Assembly (NCBI GenBank): GCA_963811055.1
Contig: CAWEPQ010000019.1
Coordinates: forward strand, 372,001-436,000
Origin: JACVRW01 sp963811055
GTDB lineage: Bacteria; Actinomycetota; Thermoleophilia; Solirubrobacterales; Thermoleophilaceae
Direction: 5' to 3'
DNA length: 64,000 nt
A program made the translations under genes and the position numbers. Each line of letters opens with the position of its first letter. The stretch's first letter is position 1. The notes beneath the pieces are model-generated. The model was not told where the DNA came from and ran no database searches. It worked only from the letters and a program-made list of their open reading frames with translations. Shown piece after piece: positions 15,590 through 24,193 of this stretch.

Positions 15590-16990
15590 CTAGCCGATTG
15601 AGTCGACCATCTCCAACTGGATGAGCCTGTTGAGCTCGACGGCGTACTCCATCGGCAGCTCCTTCGTGACCGGCTCGATGAAGCCGTTCACGATCATCGC
15701 GGCCGACTCTTCCTCGGTCAGTCCGCGGGACTGGAGGTAGAAGAGCTGCTCGTCGGAGATCTTGCCGACCACTGCCTCGTGGGCGACGGTCACGTGCGGG
15801 TTCTGGATCTGGATGTCAGGCCAGGTGTCCGAGCGCGAGCGGTCGTCCATCATGAGGCCGTCGCACTGCACGCGGGCCTTTGAGCCCTGTGAGTTGTGGC
15901 CCATCCGGACCAGGCCGCGATAGCCCATGATCCCGCCGTCCTTGGAGATGGACTTGGCGAGGATGTTCGAGGTGGTGTTGGGCGCGAGGTGCAGGACCTT
16001 GGCGCCGGTGTCCTTCCAGACGTTGCCGGAGGCCACGCCCACGTTCAGGTGGTCGGCGCGGGCGTACTCGCCCATCAGGAAGGAGCCCGGGTAGAGCATG
16101 ACCTTCTTGGCGCCCATCGAGCCTCCGACCCACTCCACCGTGCCGTGCGCCTCGACGATGGCGCGCTTGGTGTTGAGGTTGAAGACGTCCTTCGACCAGT
16201 TCTGGACCGTCGTGTAGCGGGCCTTGGCGCCCTCCTTCACGAAGATCTCGACGACCGCGGAGTGCATCGAGTTGACCGAGTAGGTCTGGGCGGTGCAGCC
16301 CTCGATGTAGTTCAGCTCGGAGCCCTCGTCGGCGATGATGAGGGTGTGCTCGAAGGTGCCCTCGCCGGAGCCCTCCATGCGGAAGTAGGCCTGAAGCGGA
16401 AGGTCGACCTTGACGCCCTTGGGCACGTAGAGGAACGAGCCGCCTGACCAGACGGCGCCGTGCAGCGCCGAGAACTTGTTGTCCTGCGGCGGCACGCACT
16501 TGTTCATGAAGTGCTCGCGCACGAGGTCCTCGTGCTCGGTGACCGCCGTGTCCATCGCGCAGAAGAGGATGCCCTGGTCGGCGTACTCCTTCTTCAGGCC
16601 CTCGTAGAAGGGCTCCTGGCGCCAGGTGCCGACCACGCCGGCGAGGTGCTCGCGCTCCGCCTGGGGGATGCCGAGCGCCTCGTAGGTGTCCTTGATGTTC
16701 GACGGCACGTCGTCCCAGCTGTCGTACATACCGGCCTCGGGCGGCGAGTAGAGCACCAGGGTCGACAGGTCGAGGTCGGACAGGTCCACGCCCCACGTGG
16801 GGATGGGCTTCCGCTCGAAGATCTCGTAGGACTTGATCCGCTTCTCGCGCATCCACTCGGGCTCGCCCTTGATGCGCGACAGCTCGTCGATGACCTCGCG
16901 GGAGATACCCGTGCGGGCCACCAGCTGTCCCTGCTCGTTCTCCTTGATCGCGCTTGGCCGCGTGATTCTCGTCTTGTCGGTACTAGCCAT
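15590..16990 (-). CDS. sufB: Fe-S cluster scaffold subunit SufB
   Basis: 466 residues, close to the usual SufB length. Diagnostic segments include FERKPIPTWGVDLSDLDLS, KNKFSALHGAVWSGGSFLYVP-type sequence, FRMEGSGEGTFEHTLIIADE, the GCTAQTY Cys region, NWSKDVFNLNTKRA, SRSDTWPDIQIQNP and HEAVVGKISDEQLFYLQSRG. It acts in the cytoplasm with SufC and SufD (SufBC2D) to build Fe-S clusters. GGGAG precedes the ATG. It is separated from the rest of the suf genes by 5.6 kb containing the iron transporter and a GH20 gene, and it has its own Rrf2-like operator. Confidence 0.95.
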   Translation of the reverse strand: MASTDKTRITRPSAIKENEQGQLVARTGISREVIDELSRIKGEPEWMREKRIKSYEIFERKPIPTWGVDLSDLDLSTLVLYSPPEAGMYDSWDDVPSNIKDTYEALGIPQAEREHLAGVVGTWRQEPFYEGLKKEYADQGILFCAMDTAVTEHEDLVREHFMNKCVPPQDNKFSALHGAVWSGGSFLYVPKGVKVDLPLQAYFRMEGSGEGTFEHTLIIADEGSELNYIEGCTAQTYSVNSMHSAVVEIFVKEGAKARYTTVQNWSKDVFNLNTKRAIVEAHGTVEWVGGSMGAKKVMLYPGSFLMGEYARADHLNVGVASGNVWKDTGAKVLHLAPNTTSNILAKSISKDGGIMGYRGLVRMGHNSQGSKARVQCDGLMMDDRSRSDTWPDIQIQNPHVTVAHEAVVGKISDEQLFYLQSRGLTEEESAAMIVNGFIEPVTKELPMEYAVELNRLIQLEMVDSIG

Positions 16991-17005
16991 TAGCTCCCAA
17001 ATCCA

Positions 17006-17032
17006 ATTCCGAGGTCCGAGATAGGCATTCTA
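17006..17032 (-). promoter_or_regulatory. sufB promoter with Rrf2-like operator
   Basis: On the coding strand a -10 element TAGAAT (17032-17027) is followed by CCTATCTCGGACCTCGG. This resembles the perfect palindrome in front of the rrf2 gene (CCTACCTC-G-GAGGTAGG): the left arm matches 7 of 8 bases and the right arm 5 of 8. A repressor bound just downstream of the -10 would block transcription. Inference: sufB is co-regulated with sufCDSU by the Rrf2 protein. Confidence 0.5.
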
Positions 17033-17081
17033 ACGAAGCCGGGGACGTTTGCCGACCCTGGTGGGGACCCGCAGGCAGCCG

Positions 17082-17097
17082 GTTAGGGTACCCTAAC
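17082..17097 (+). promoter_or_regulatory. IdeR/DtxR-like palindrome over the iron-transporter promoter
   Basis: GTTAGGGTACCCTAAC is a perfect 16-base palindrome ending four bases before the GTG start. Its half-sites TTAGG/CCTAA match the conserved arms of DtxR/IdeR iron boxes. TACCCT (17089-17094) within it is also a plausible -10 element seven bases from the start codon. Binding by an iron-dependent repressor would shut off the iron-uptake operon in iron-replete cells. Confidence 0.6.
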
Positions 17098-17101
17098 GCG
17101 C

Positions 17102-18130
17102 GTGTCCCGCAGGAGACTGATCGCGCTGGTGGCGGCGGGCGCCGTGGTGATCGTAGCCGCCTTCGTGGGGGTGGTGGTGGCCACCTCCGGATCGTCCTCG
17201 GACCGGCTCGTGGTCTACACGGCACGGTCGCACTATGGCGAGGAGGAGCCGTTCAAGCAGTTCTCCTCCAAGACGGATACGAAGCTCACCCTCTTCGGCG
17301 GCGAGGCGTCAGAGCTCTACGAGCGCATCCGCAGCGAGGGTGCCGACACGCGCGCCGACATGCTGATCACCGTGGACGCCGCGAACCTCTGGCGGGCCAC
17401 CGAGTCGGGGCTGCTCGAAAAGGTGGACGACCCCGAGCTGAACCGCAACGTGCCGGCCGACCTGCGCGACCCGGGCGGTCACTGGTTCGGGCTCACGGTG
17501 CGGGCGCGCACGATCATGCGCTCGACCCAGCGGGTGAGCCCCGACGCCGCCACCACCTACGAGGACCTCGGCGACCCGCGCTGGAAGGGCAAGCTCTGCC
17601 TGCGCTCGGGCACCAGCGACTACAACGTCTCGTTCATCGCCGACCGGCTCGCCAAGGACGGTCAGGCCAAGACGGAGGCGATGCTCCGGCGCTGGATGGC
17701 CAACGATCCCGAGATCCTGGGCTCGGACGTCGATGTGCTCGACGCGATCGCCGATGGCCAGTGCGACGTGGGCCTGACCAACTCGTACTACCTCGGTCGC
17801 GAGCTCGAGGAGGACCCCGGCTTCCCGGTGGCCCCCGTGTGGGCTGACCAGAACGGTCGCGGCACGCACGTGAACCTCTCCGGGATCGGCGTGGTCAAGG
17901 GCACCGACCAGCGCGAGAAGGCCATCGAGCTGATGCGCTACCTCACCGAGCCCGCGCAGCAGAGGGTGTTCGCGCACAACAACTTCGAGTTCGCCGCCGA
18001 CCCCGACGTGGCCGCCGCGAAGGAGATTGCCCAGTTCGGCAGCTTCAAGCGGGACCCGATCGACGTGCAGGGCGCCGGCGAGCATCTCGAGGACGCGCTG
18101 CAGCTGATGGAACAGGTGGGGTGGGACTGA
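17102..18130 (+). CDS. Fe(III) ABC transporter, substrate-binding protein
   Basis: 342 residues with an N-terminal membrane anchor or signal (LIALVAAGAVVIVAAFVGVVVA) and no obvious lipobox Cys. The mature part is a FutA/FbpA-type class II binding fold: VVYTARSHYGEEEPFKQF, LFGGEASELYERI, TRADMLITVDAANLW, DPRWKGKLCLRSGTSDYN and QCDVGLTNSYYLGRE. The paired Tyr in NSYYLGRE is the usual iron-ligand motif. It captures ferric iron outside the membrane for the permease and ATPase encoded by the next two overlapping genes. An IdeR-like palindrome overlaps its promoter. It is divergent from sufB. Confidence 0.9.
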   Translation: MSRRRLIALVAAGAVVIVAAFVGVVVATSGSSSDRLVVYTARSHYGEEEPFKQFSSKTDTKLTLFGGEASELYERIRSEGADTRADMLITVDAANLWRATESGLLEKVDDPELNRNVPADLRDPGGHWFGLTVRARTIMRSTQRVSPDAATTYEDLGDPRWKGKLCLRSGTSDYNVSFIADRLAKDGQAKTEAMLRRWMANDPEILGSDVDVLDAIADGQCDVGLTNSYYLGRELEEDPGFPVAPVWADQNGRGTHVNLSGIGVVKGTDQREKAIELMRYLTEPAQQRVFAHNNFEFAADPDVAAAKEIAQFGSFKRDPIDVQGAGEHLEDALQLMEQVGWD

Positions 18131-19758
18131 TCCCCTCCCGGCGACGGCCGGACGGAGCCACCGTCCTGACCGTGGCCTGCGCAGTGCTGATAGCCGGGCC
18201 GCTGCTGGGGCTCCCGCTGAGCTTCATCGTGGCGCCGGGGGAGCTCTCCAAGTGGTCGGGATTCCTCCCGGAGGCGATCGAGGCCACGGCGATCCTGCTC
18301 GTGGGGGTGGGATTCGGAACGCTCGTCCTGGGCACCTCGCTGGCCGCCCTCGTCTCGTTCTGCGACTTTCCGGGGCGCTCCTGGATCGAGTGGATCCTGG
18401 TGCTGCCGCTGGCGATGCCGGGCTACGTGTTCACGCTGTTCGCACTCGGGCTCGACCTGCCTGGGGTGCGCTCGTCCGGGGGCGCCGTCTGCATCTTCAC
18501 GCTGGTGCTCTACCCGTACGTGTACCTGCTGGCGCGCTCCTCGTTCCTCAGCCAGTCGCGCACGCTGCTGGAGGCCGCCCGCGGGCTCGGGATGTCGCGC
18601 GGGAGGGCGATCGTGCGTGTGGGGCTACCGCTCGCGCGGCCGGCGATCTTCGGCGGCGTGGCCCTGGCCCTGATGGAGGCGCTGGCGGACTTCGGGACGG
18701 TGAACCTCCTCGGCGTGCGCACCTTCACCGACGCGATCTACCGCGTCTGGTTCAACGCGTTCGACCGCGAGGCCGCCATGCAGTTCGCCACGCTGCTCGT
18801 GTCGGTCACGCTCATGTTGCTCCTGCTCGAGCGCCTGGCGCGCGGCCGCGCGCGCTTCCATCACAGCGCCTCGCGCGGGGACCTCGTGCCGGCGATCCGC
18901 CTGCGCGGCCCGGCCGCCGCGGCGGCGGTGATCGGGCCGCTCCTGCTGGTGGGCGTCGTGGTGGCGGCGCCGCTGGCGCAGCTGGCGGTCTGGTCGGTCC
19001 AGTCGATCCAGGACGGCCTGCTGACCCCGGAGTTCGCCACGGCCGCCCGCAACAGCCTGCTGCTGTCCACGATGAGCGCCGTGCTGGTCCCGATCGTGGC
19101 GCTGGCGCTCGCCTACGGGGTGAGGACCAGCCGCTCACGGGTGGCGGGCGGAGCGGCGCGGGTGGCTACGATCGGCTACGGCCTGCCGGGCTCGGTCGTG
19201 GCGGTGGCGGTGATCGTGCCTCTGGCCTGGGCGGACCACCGCATCGGCGATGCGGCGGGCTCGCTCTTCGGCCTGGACACCGGCCTGATCTTCACCGGAA
19301 CCGTGATCGGACTTTTCTGCGCCTACCTAGTTCGCTTCCTCGCGCTCGCGTGGGGAGCCGTCGAGTCGAGCCTGCTGCGGATCCCGCGCGACCTCGACGA
19401 GGCGGCGCGCGGGCTGGGCGCCGACCGCATCGACCTGCTCGCGCGCATCCACGTTCCGATGATGCGCGCCGGGCTGCTCACGGCGGCGCTCTTGGTGTTC
19501 ACCGAGGTGATGAAGGAGCTGCCCGCCACGCTCCTGCTGCGTCCGCTCGGCGGCGACACGCTCGCGGTGGCGGTCTGGCAGGCCACCACCGAGTCGCTGT
19601 TCGAGACCGCCGCTCTCCCCGCGCTGCTGATCGTGGTGGTCGGCCTGCTGCCGGTGGCGCTGATGATCAGGCTGTCGGGGCGCGGCGGCGCCGAGCTCGA
19701 GGCGGCGCAGGTGGCCGGCAGCTGGGCCGAGGTCGAGCGCGAGGCGGTGCCGGCGTGA
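18121..19758 (+). CDS. Fe(III) ABC transporter, fused double permease
   Basis: 545 residues in two homologous halves, each with about six membrane spans and a binding-protein-dependent transport loop (EAARGLGMSRGRAIVRVGLPLARPA in the first; EAARGLGADRIDLLARIHVPMMRAG in the second). This is the FbpB/SfuB arrangement, in which one chain supplies both halves of the membrane channel. GTG start at 18121; the first 10 bases overlap the binding-protein gene, so translation is coupled. Middle gene of the three-gene iron operon. Confidence 0.9.
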   Translation: MGLIPSRRRPDGATVLTVACAVLIAGPLLGLPLSFIVAPGELSKWSGFLPEAIEATAILLVGVGFGTLVLGTSLAALVSFCDFPGRSWIEWILVLPLAMPGYVFTLFALGLDLPGVRSSGGAVCIFTLVLYPYVYLLARSSFLSQSRTLLEAARGLGMSRGRAIVRVGLPLARPAIFGGVALALMEALADFGTVNLLGVRTFTDAIYRVWFNAFDREAAMQFATLLVSVTLMLLLLERLARGRARFHHSASRGDLVPAIRLRGPAAAAAVIGPLLLVGVVVAAPLAQLAVWSVQSIQDGLLTPEFATAARNSLLLSTMSAVLVPIVALALAYGVRTSRSRVAGGAARVATIGYGLPGSVVAVAVIVPLAWADHRIGDAAGSLFGLDTGLIFTGTVIGLFCAYLVRFLALAWGAVESSLLRIPRDLDEAARGLGADRIDLLARIHVPMMRAGLLTAALLVFTEVMKELPATLLLRPLGGDTLAVAVWQATTESLFETAALPALLIVVVGLLPVALMIRLSGRGGAELEAAQVAGSWAEVEREAVPA

Positions 19759-20780
19759 GCGACGTGGTGCTCAGCGGGGTGGTCAAGGCGTTCGGGCCGG
19801 TGCGCGCCGTGCAGGAGGTGAGCCTCGAGATCGAGCGCGGCGAGCTGATGGCCGTGCTCGGGCCCTCCGGCTGCGGCAAGACCACGCTCCTCCGACTCGT
19901 GGCCGGCTTCGAGCGGCCGGACGAAGGGCGCATCTCGGTGGCCGGCCGGGAGCTGGCCGGTCCCGAATGCTTCGTGATGCCGGAGAACCGCAGGGTGGGC
20001 ACCGTCTTCCAGGACTACGCGCTGTTCCCGCACCTGACGGTCAAGGCGAACGTGGCGTTCGGGCTCTCCCGGCGCGAGCGCGACGAGCGCGAGCGCCTCA
20101 CCCAGCGCACGCTGGAGCTGGTGGGGCTGCAGCACAAGGCCGAGAGCCATCCCCATGAGCTCTCGGGGGGCGAGCGCCAGCGGGTGGCGCTGGCACGCGC
20201 GCTCGCGCCGGCCCCGGAGCTGATCCTGCTCGACGAGCCCTTCTCCAGCCTCGACGCCACGCTTCGCGCCGGCCTGCGCCGCGAGGTGGAGCTCATCCTC
20301 CGGGACGCGGGCGCGACGGCGCTGCTCGTCACGCACGACCAGGAGGAGGCGCTCTCATTGGCCGACCGGCTGGCGGTGATGCGCGAGGGGCGGATCGTCC
20401 AAGTGGGCGCCCCGCAGGAGGTCTACCAGCGCCCGGCCAACCGCTGGACGGCGGGCTTCGTGGGGGACGTGAACGTGCTGGCCGGGGTGGCGCACGGCTC
20501 CGGGGTGGAGACCGAGCTCGGCGTGTTCGACGTGGGTGTCCATGCCGACGGCTCGGTGCACGTGGCGGTGCGCCCCGAGCAGCTCGAGCTGCGCGCCGAC
20601 GACAGCGGCAACGCCGAGGTCGTGTCGCGTGAGTTCCGGGGGCACGATGTGCTCTACCGCCTGCGCCACGAGGGTGGGCGCACCGTGCTCGTGCAGCTGC
20701 CCTCACTCGAGCTTCACGACGTGGGAGCGCGCGTGTTCGTGCGCCCGGCTCCGGACGCGATCACATGCCTGGTCGACTAG
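19755..20780 (+). CDS. Fe(III) ABC transporter, ATP-binding protein
   Basis: 341 residues from GTG at 19755, which overlaps the permease stop (GTGA). Walker A GPSGCGKTT, Q-loop VFQDYALFPHLTV, signature LSGGERQRVALARAL, Walker B LILLDEPFSSLD and H-loop LLVTHDQEEAL are all intact. A C-terminal regulatory beta domain of the TOBE type (about 240-341; VAVRPEQLEL) follows. It powers ferric iron import through the double permease. It is the last gene of the operon; its 3' end overlaps the start of the GH20 gene by 16 bases. Confidence 0.92.
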   Translation: MSDVVLSGVVKAFGPVRAVQEVSLEIERGELMAVLGPSGCGKTTLLRLVAGFERPDEGRISVAGRELAGPECFVMPENRRVGTVFQDYALFPHLTVKANVAFGLSRRERDERERLTQRTLELVGLQHKAESHPHELSGGERQRVALARALAPAPELILLDEPFSSLDATLRAGLRREVELILRDAGATALLVTHDQEEALSLADRLAVMREGRIVQVGAPQEVYQRPANRWTAGFVGDVNVLAGVAHGSGVETELGVFDVGVHADGSVHVAVRPEQLELRADDSGNAEVVSREFRGHDVLYRLRHEGGRTVLVQLPSLELHDVGARVFVRPAPDAITCLVD

Positions 20781-22256
20781 TCCTCGCCGCCCTTGCCGCG
20801 GCGCTCGTCATCTGCGCTCCGGCGGCCGCCCGCCCGGCCACGATCCCGGCGCTGCGGGAGTGGCACCCGGCGCAGGGAGCCTTCGTCCTGCGCGACTCGG
20901 CACGGATCGTGGTGCCGGCGGGCGGGCCGCTCGCCGAGGCGCGGCTGCTAGCGGCCGACCTCGGCCGCCGCCACCCGGTGCTGGCCGGGGCGGTCGCCCA
21001 GCCGGGGGACATCGAGCTGGCCCTCGGCGCTCCCGACCGCAAGCTGGGGAGGGAGGGATACCGCCTCGAGGTGGGATCGGTGCTGCGCATCGAGGCGCGC
21101 ACCGCGGCCGGCGCGTTCTACGGCACCCGCAGCGTCGTCCAGCTCCTGCGGCGGAAGCGCTCGATCCCCGCCGGCACGGCGCGCGACTGGCCGCGCTATC
21201 CCGAGCGCGGCCTGATGCTGGACAACGGCCGCCGGTATTTCAGCCCGCGCTGGCTGCGCGCCCGGATCCGCGAGCTCGCCGATCTCAAGCTCAATCAGCT
21301 GCACCTGCACTTCTCGGACGACCAGGGCTTCCGCATCGAGAGCCGCTCGCACCCCGAGATCGTGTCCGACCGGCATCTGACCAAGCGCCAGGTGCGAAGC
21401 CTCCTGGCGTACGCCGGCGCGCGTCACATCCGGGTGATCCCGGAGATCGACATGCCCGGCCACATGGGCGCCGCCCTCGCCGCCCATCCCGGCCTCCAGC
21501 TGGCCAACCCCGGGAAGCGCGAGCTCACCCGCCTGGACGTGACCAAGCCGGCCGCGCGCAGGTTCGCGCGCGATCTGATCCTCGAGTACCTCGACCTGTT
21601 CCCCGGCCGCTACTGGCACGGTGGTGCCGACGAGTACCTGCTGCCCAAGGACTACGCGCTGTATCCGCAGCTGGAGCGCTACGCCCGTGCGCGGCACGGG
21701 GCGGGGGCCAACGGGGCGGACGCGTACCTCGACTTCGTGAACTGGATGGACCGGCTCGTGCGCTCGCGCGGGCGCACGCTGCGCGTCTGGAACGACGGGC
21801 TCTCCGACGGACGCGCGGTGCGGCTGCGCAGCCGACGTGGTGGTGGACTGGTGGGCCGGTCACACCGGTCCGGGACCGCGCGAGCTGCTCAGGGGCGGGC
21901 ACCGCATCCTGAACGCCGGATGGTGGCCCACCTACTACGTGGTGGGAGCGCTCGGCGGCCTCCACGCCTCCATGCGGATCGCCTACGAGGACTGGGCGGT
22001 CAACCGCTTCCACGGCCTCGCGTTCGGCCTCGAGCCGCCGGGCACCCCGCCCGTGGTGCTGCCGCGCGGCCTGCGCCGCAATCTCGGCTCGGAGCTGCAT
22101 GTCTGGAACGACGATCCCGACGGCGAGACCGATGCCCAGACGGCGCGGGGCATCGCGCCGAGGTTGCGCGTCCTCGCTCAGAAGACGTGGGACTCGCCGT
22201 TGCCGGTGCGGCGATACAGCGCCTTCCAGCGCCTGGCCAATAGGCTGCGCCGATGA
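20765..22256 (+). pseudogene. Secreted GH20 beta-N-acetylhexosaminidase, interrupted by one-base frameshift
   Basis: The N-terminus is a Sec signal (LVLAALAAALVICAPAAARP). The GH20 domain-2-like region (GREGYRLEV, AGAFYGTRSVVQLL) precedes the TIM barrel: RYPERGLMLDNGRRYFSP, LNQLHLHFSDDQGFRIES, VIPEIDMPGHMGAAL and the catalytic pair Asp289-Glu290 in HGGADEYL. Near 21820-21836 the frame shifts by one base: RVWNDGLSDG is followed, in the frame of 21837-22256, by DVVVDWWAGH and VWNDDPDGETDAQ, the expected end of the barrel. Joined, it would be a normal secreted hexosaminidase of about 497 residues acting on GlcNAc polymers. Whether the shift is real or an assembly error is open. It overlaps both the ABC ATPase gene and the next gene. 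Confidence 0.75.
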
Positions 22257-22774
22257 AGCTCTACGTCTGCTGGGGCACGTTCGGCTCACCGCGTCCGGGG
22301 GGCCATCCGTGCCGCAACGCCCACGAGGCCCTGCGCGAGGCGGGCTGGGATCCCGAGGTCGAGAAGGTCTACGGCCTGGGCGTGCTCGGCAGCACGCTCA
22401 ACCCGACGCGCGCGAAGATCCGCGAGCTGACGGGCCAGAACATCGTGCCGGTGCTCGTGACCGACGAGGACGAGGTCATCCAGGACTCGCGCAAGATCAT
22501 CGCCTGGGCCAAGGCCAACCCCGCGACCGCGTCCGACAAGTCGGCCGGCGCCGCCGCAGCTAGCCGCTACTCGGGCCAGGATGCGTCGCCGGTGGTGGCG
22601 CCGCGCATGACCTTTAGCGACAGCAGCGCGCACTTGCGTCGCGTGGGGGAGATCTCGATGCCCAGCTGGTCGATCACCCAGTCGGCGCCCAGCTTTCCGA
22701 TCTCCTCGACCGACATCCCGATCAGCTCCTCCGAGGTGATCGACGCGGCCGCCTGCGAGATGGCGCAGCCCTGA
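22253..22774 (+). CDS. Glutaredoxin/GST-N-like thioredoxin-fold protein
   Basis: The first 90 residues form a GST N-terminal/glutaredoxin-like fold: LYVCWGTFGSPRPGGHPCRNAHEAL, GVLGSTLNPTRAKIRELTGQNIVPVLVTDEDEVIQDSRKI. It has WGTF..HPC rather than a C-x-x-C pair. The stop of this frame is at 22774, so the last 70 codons run antisense through sufU and look non-coding (Ser/Pro-rich). A TAG at 22561-22563, three bases before the sufU 3' end, lies in another frame. The natural protein may therefore end there, with a single-base shift near 22530-22560. The redox substrate is unknown. The start overlaps the GH20 stop (ATGA). Confidence 0.6.
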   Translation: MKLYVCWGTFGSPRPGGHPCRNAHEALREAGWDPEVEKVYGLGVLGSTLNPTRAKIRELTGQNIVPVLVTDEDEVIQDSRKIIAWAKANPATASDKSAGAAAASRYSGQDASPVVAPRMTFSDSSAHLRRVGEISMPSWSITQSAPSFPISSTDIPISSSEVIDAAACEMAQP

Positions 22775-22947
22775 CCGTGGAAGCGCAGGTCCACCGCCTT
22801 GCCGTCGGCCACCACGATGTGCACGCCCAGCTCGTCACCGCAGAGCGGGTTGTGGTCGTGCCACTCGAGATCGTGCGGCTCGAGCTCCCCGAAGTTCCGG
22901 GGGCTCTTGTAGTGGTCGAGGATGTAGTCCCGGTAGAGCGCGTCCAC
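22567..22947 (-). CDS. sufU: SufU-type zinc sulfurtransferase (NifU-like N-terminal fold)
   Basis: 126 residues from GTG. SufU metal ligands are present: Cys36 and Asp38 in NPLCGDEL, Cys61 in GQGCAIS and Cys106 in RRKCALLS. SufU accepts persulfide from SufS via a Zn-bound Cys and passes it to SufBCD. The gene lies one base downstream of sufS and is last in the rrf2-sufCDSU operon. The C-terminus (VMRGATTGDASWPE) is slightly shorter than in some homologues. Confidence 0.93.
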   Translation of the reverse strand: MDALYRDYILDHYKSPRNFGELEPHDLEWHDHNPLCGDELGVHIVVADGKAVDLRFHGQGCAISQAAASITSEELIGMSVEEIGKLGADWVIDQLGIEISPTRRKCALLSLKVMRGATTGDASWPE

Positions 22948-22948
22948 G

Positions 22949-24193
22949 TCAGCCGCCCAGCCCGAAGACCTCGCGCGCTCCGTGGAGCGCGTGGACCAGC
23001 CGGTCCACGTCGTCGCGCGAGTTGTAGAGGTGGAACGAGGCGCGCGCCGTGGCGCCCACGCGCAGCACGCGCATCAGCGGCTGGGCGCAGTGGTGGCCGG
23101 CGCGAACGCACACGGCCTCGCGGTCGCACAGCTCGGCGATGTCGTGCGGATGCATCCCCTCGATCGTGAAGGGCACGACGCCGCCGCGCCGGTCCACGTT
23201 GGTGGGTCCGTAGAGGGTCAGCCCGTCGATCTCCGGCAGGCGCTCGAGGGCGTATGTGGTGAGGTCGCGCTCGTGTGCGCGCACGTTCTCCATGCCTGCG
23301 GCGGACAGGTAGTCCACGGCGGCGCCGAGGCCCACCGCCTCGGCGATCGCGTTGGTGCCGGCCTCGAACTTCCAGGGCAGCTCGTTCCAGGTGGAATGGT
23401 CGCGCTCGACCCGCGAGATCATGTGGCCGCCGCCCAGGAACGGGCGCATCTCCTTGAGCAGCTCGCGGCGCCCGTGGAGCATGCCCACGGTCGGCCCGAG
23501 CGCCTTGTGGCCGGTCCAGGCGTAGAAGTCGGCGTCGATCGCGCGCAGGTCCACCGGCATTTGCGGCACGGACTGGGCGCCGTCCACGAGCGTCAGCGCG
23601 CCGGCCGCGCGGGCGCGGCGCACGATCTCCTCCACAGGGTTGATCGTGCCGAGCACGTTGGACACGTGGCCGACCGCCACCAGCTTCACCCGCCCCTCGG
23701 CGAGCACGGAGTCGAGCTCGTCGAGCGAAAGCTCGCCGCCCTCTGGCACCGAGAGGTAGCGCAGCCGCGCCCCGGTCTCCTCGCAGAGGAGCTGCCAGGG
23801 CACGATGTTCGAGTGGTGCTCCATCTCGGTGATGAGCACCTCGTCGCCGGGGCCGACGTTGCCGCGGCCCCAGGCGTAGGCCACGAGGTTGATGGCCTCG
23901 GTGGCGTTGCGGGTGAAGATCGAGCAGTCGGTGTCCCAGCCCACGAACGCGGCGATCCGCTCGCGCGCGCCCTCGAACAGCTCGGTGGCCTCGCGGCCGA
24001 GCTCGTACACGCCGCGGTGCACGGTGCCGTAGGAGTACGAGTAGAAGCGCTCCATGGCCTCGATCACCTGCCGCGGCTTCTGGGAGCTGGCGGCGGAGTC
24101 GAGGTAGACGAGCGAGTGCCCGTTGATCTCGCGCTCGAGCACGGGGAAGTCCGCGCGCAGTCGAACGAGCGGGCTATCCGTGACCGCGCCCAT
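22949..24193 (-). CDS. sufS: Cysteine desulfurase SufS
   Basis: 414 residues. Class V aminotransferase fold: YLDSAASSQKPRQVIEAM at the N-terminus, TRNATEAINLVAYAWG, EMEHHSNIVPWQ, the PLP Lys in AWTGHKALGPT near residue 230, and the active-site Cys in the GHHCAQP loop near 370 (the group II SufS type, no extended loop). It mobilises sulfur from cysteine as persulfide and hands it to SufU. The ATG overlaps the sufD stop by one base (TGATG). Confidence 0.95.
   Translation of the reverse strand: MGAVTDSPLVRLRADFPVLEREINGHSLVYLDSAASSQKPRQVIEAMERFYSYSYGTVHRGVYELGREATELFEGARERIAAFVGWDTDCSIFTRNATEAINLVAYAWGRGNVGPGDEVLITEMEHHSNIVPWQLLCEETGARLRYLSVPEGGELSLDELDSVLAEGRVKLVAVGHVSNVLGTINPVEEIVRRARAAGALTLVDGAQSVPQMPVDLRAIDADFYAWTGHKALGPTVGMLHGRRELLKEMRPFLGGGHMISRVERDHSTWNELPWKFEAGTNAIAEAVGLGAAVDYLSAAGMENVRAHERDLTTYALERLPEIDGLTLYGPTNVDRRGGVVPFTIEGMHPHDIAELCDREAVCVRAGHHCAQPLMRVLRVGATARASFHLYNSRDDVDRLVHALHGAREVFGLGG

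Noticed and set aside
18252..19700. Open frame overlapping the iron permease in another phase
   Set aside because: It is open only because of codon bias; real sequence in that frame begins at the ATPase start (19755).
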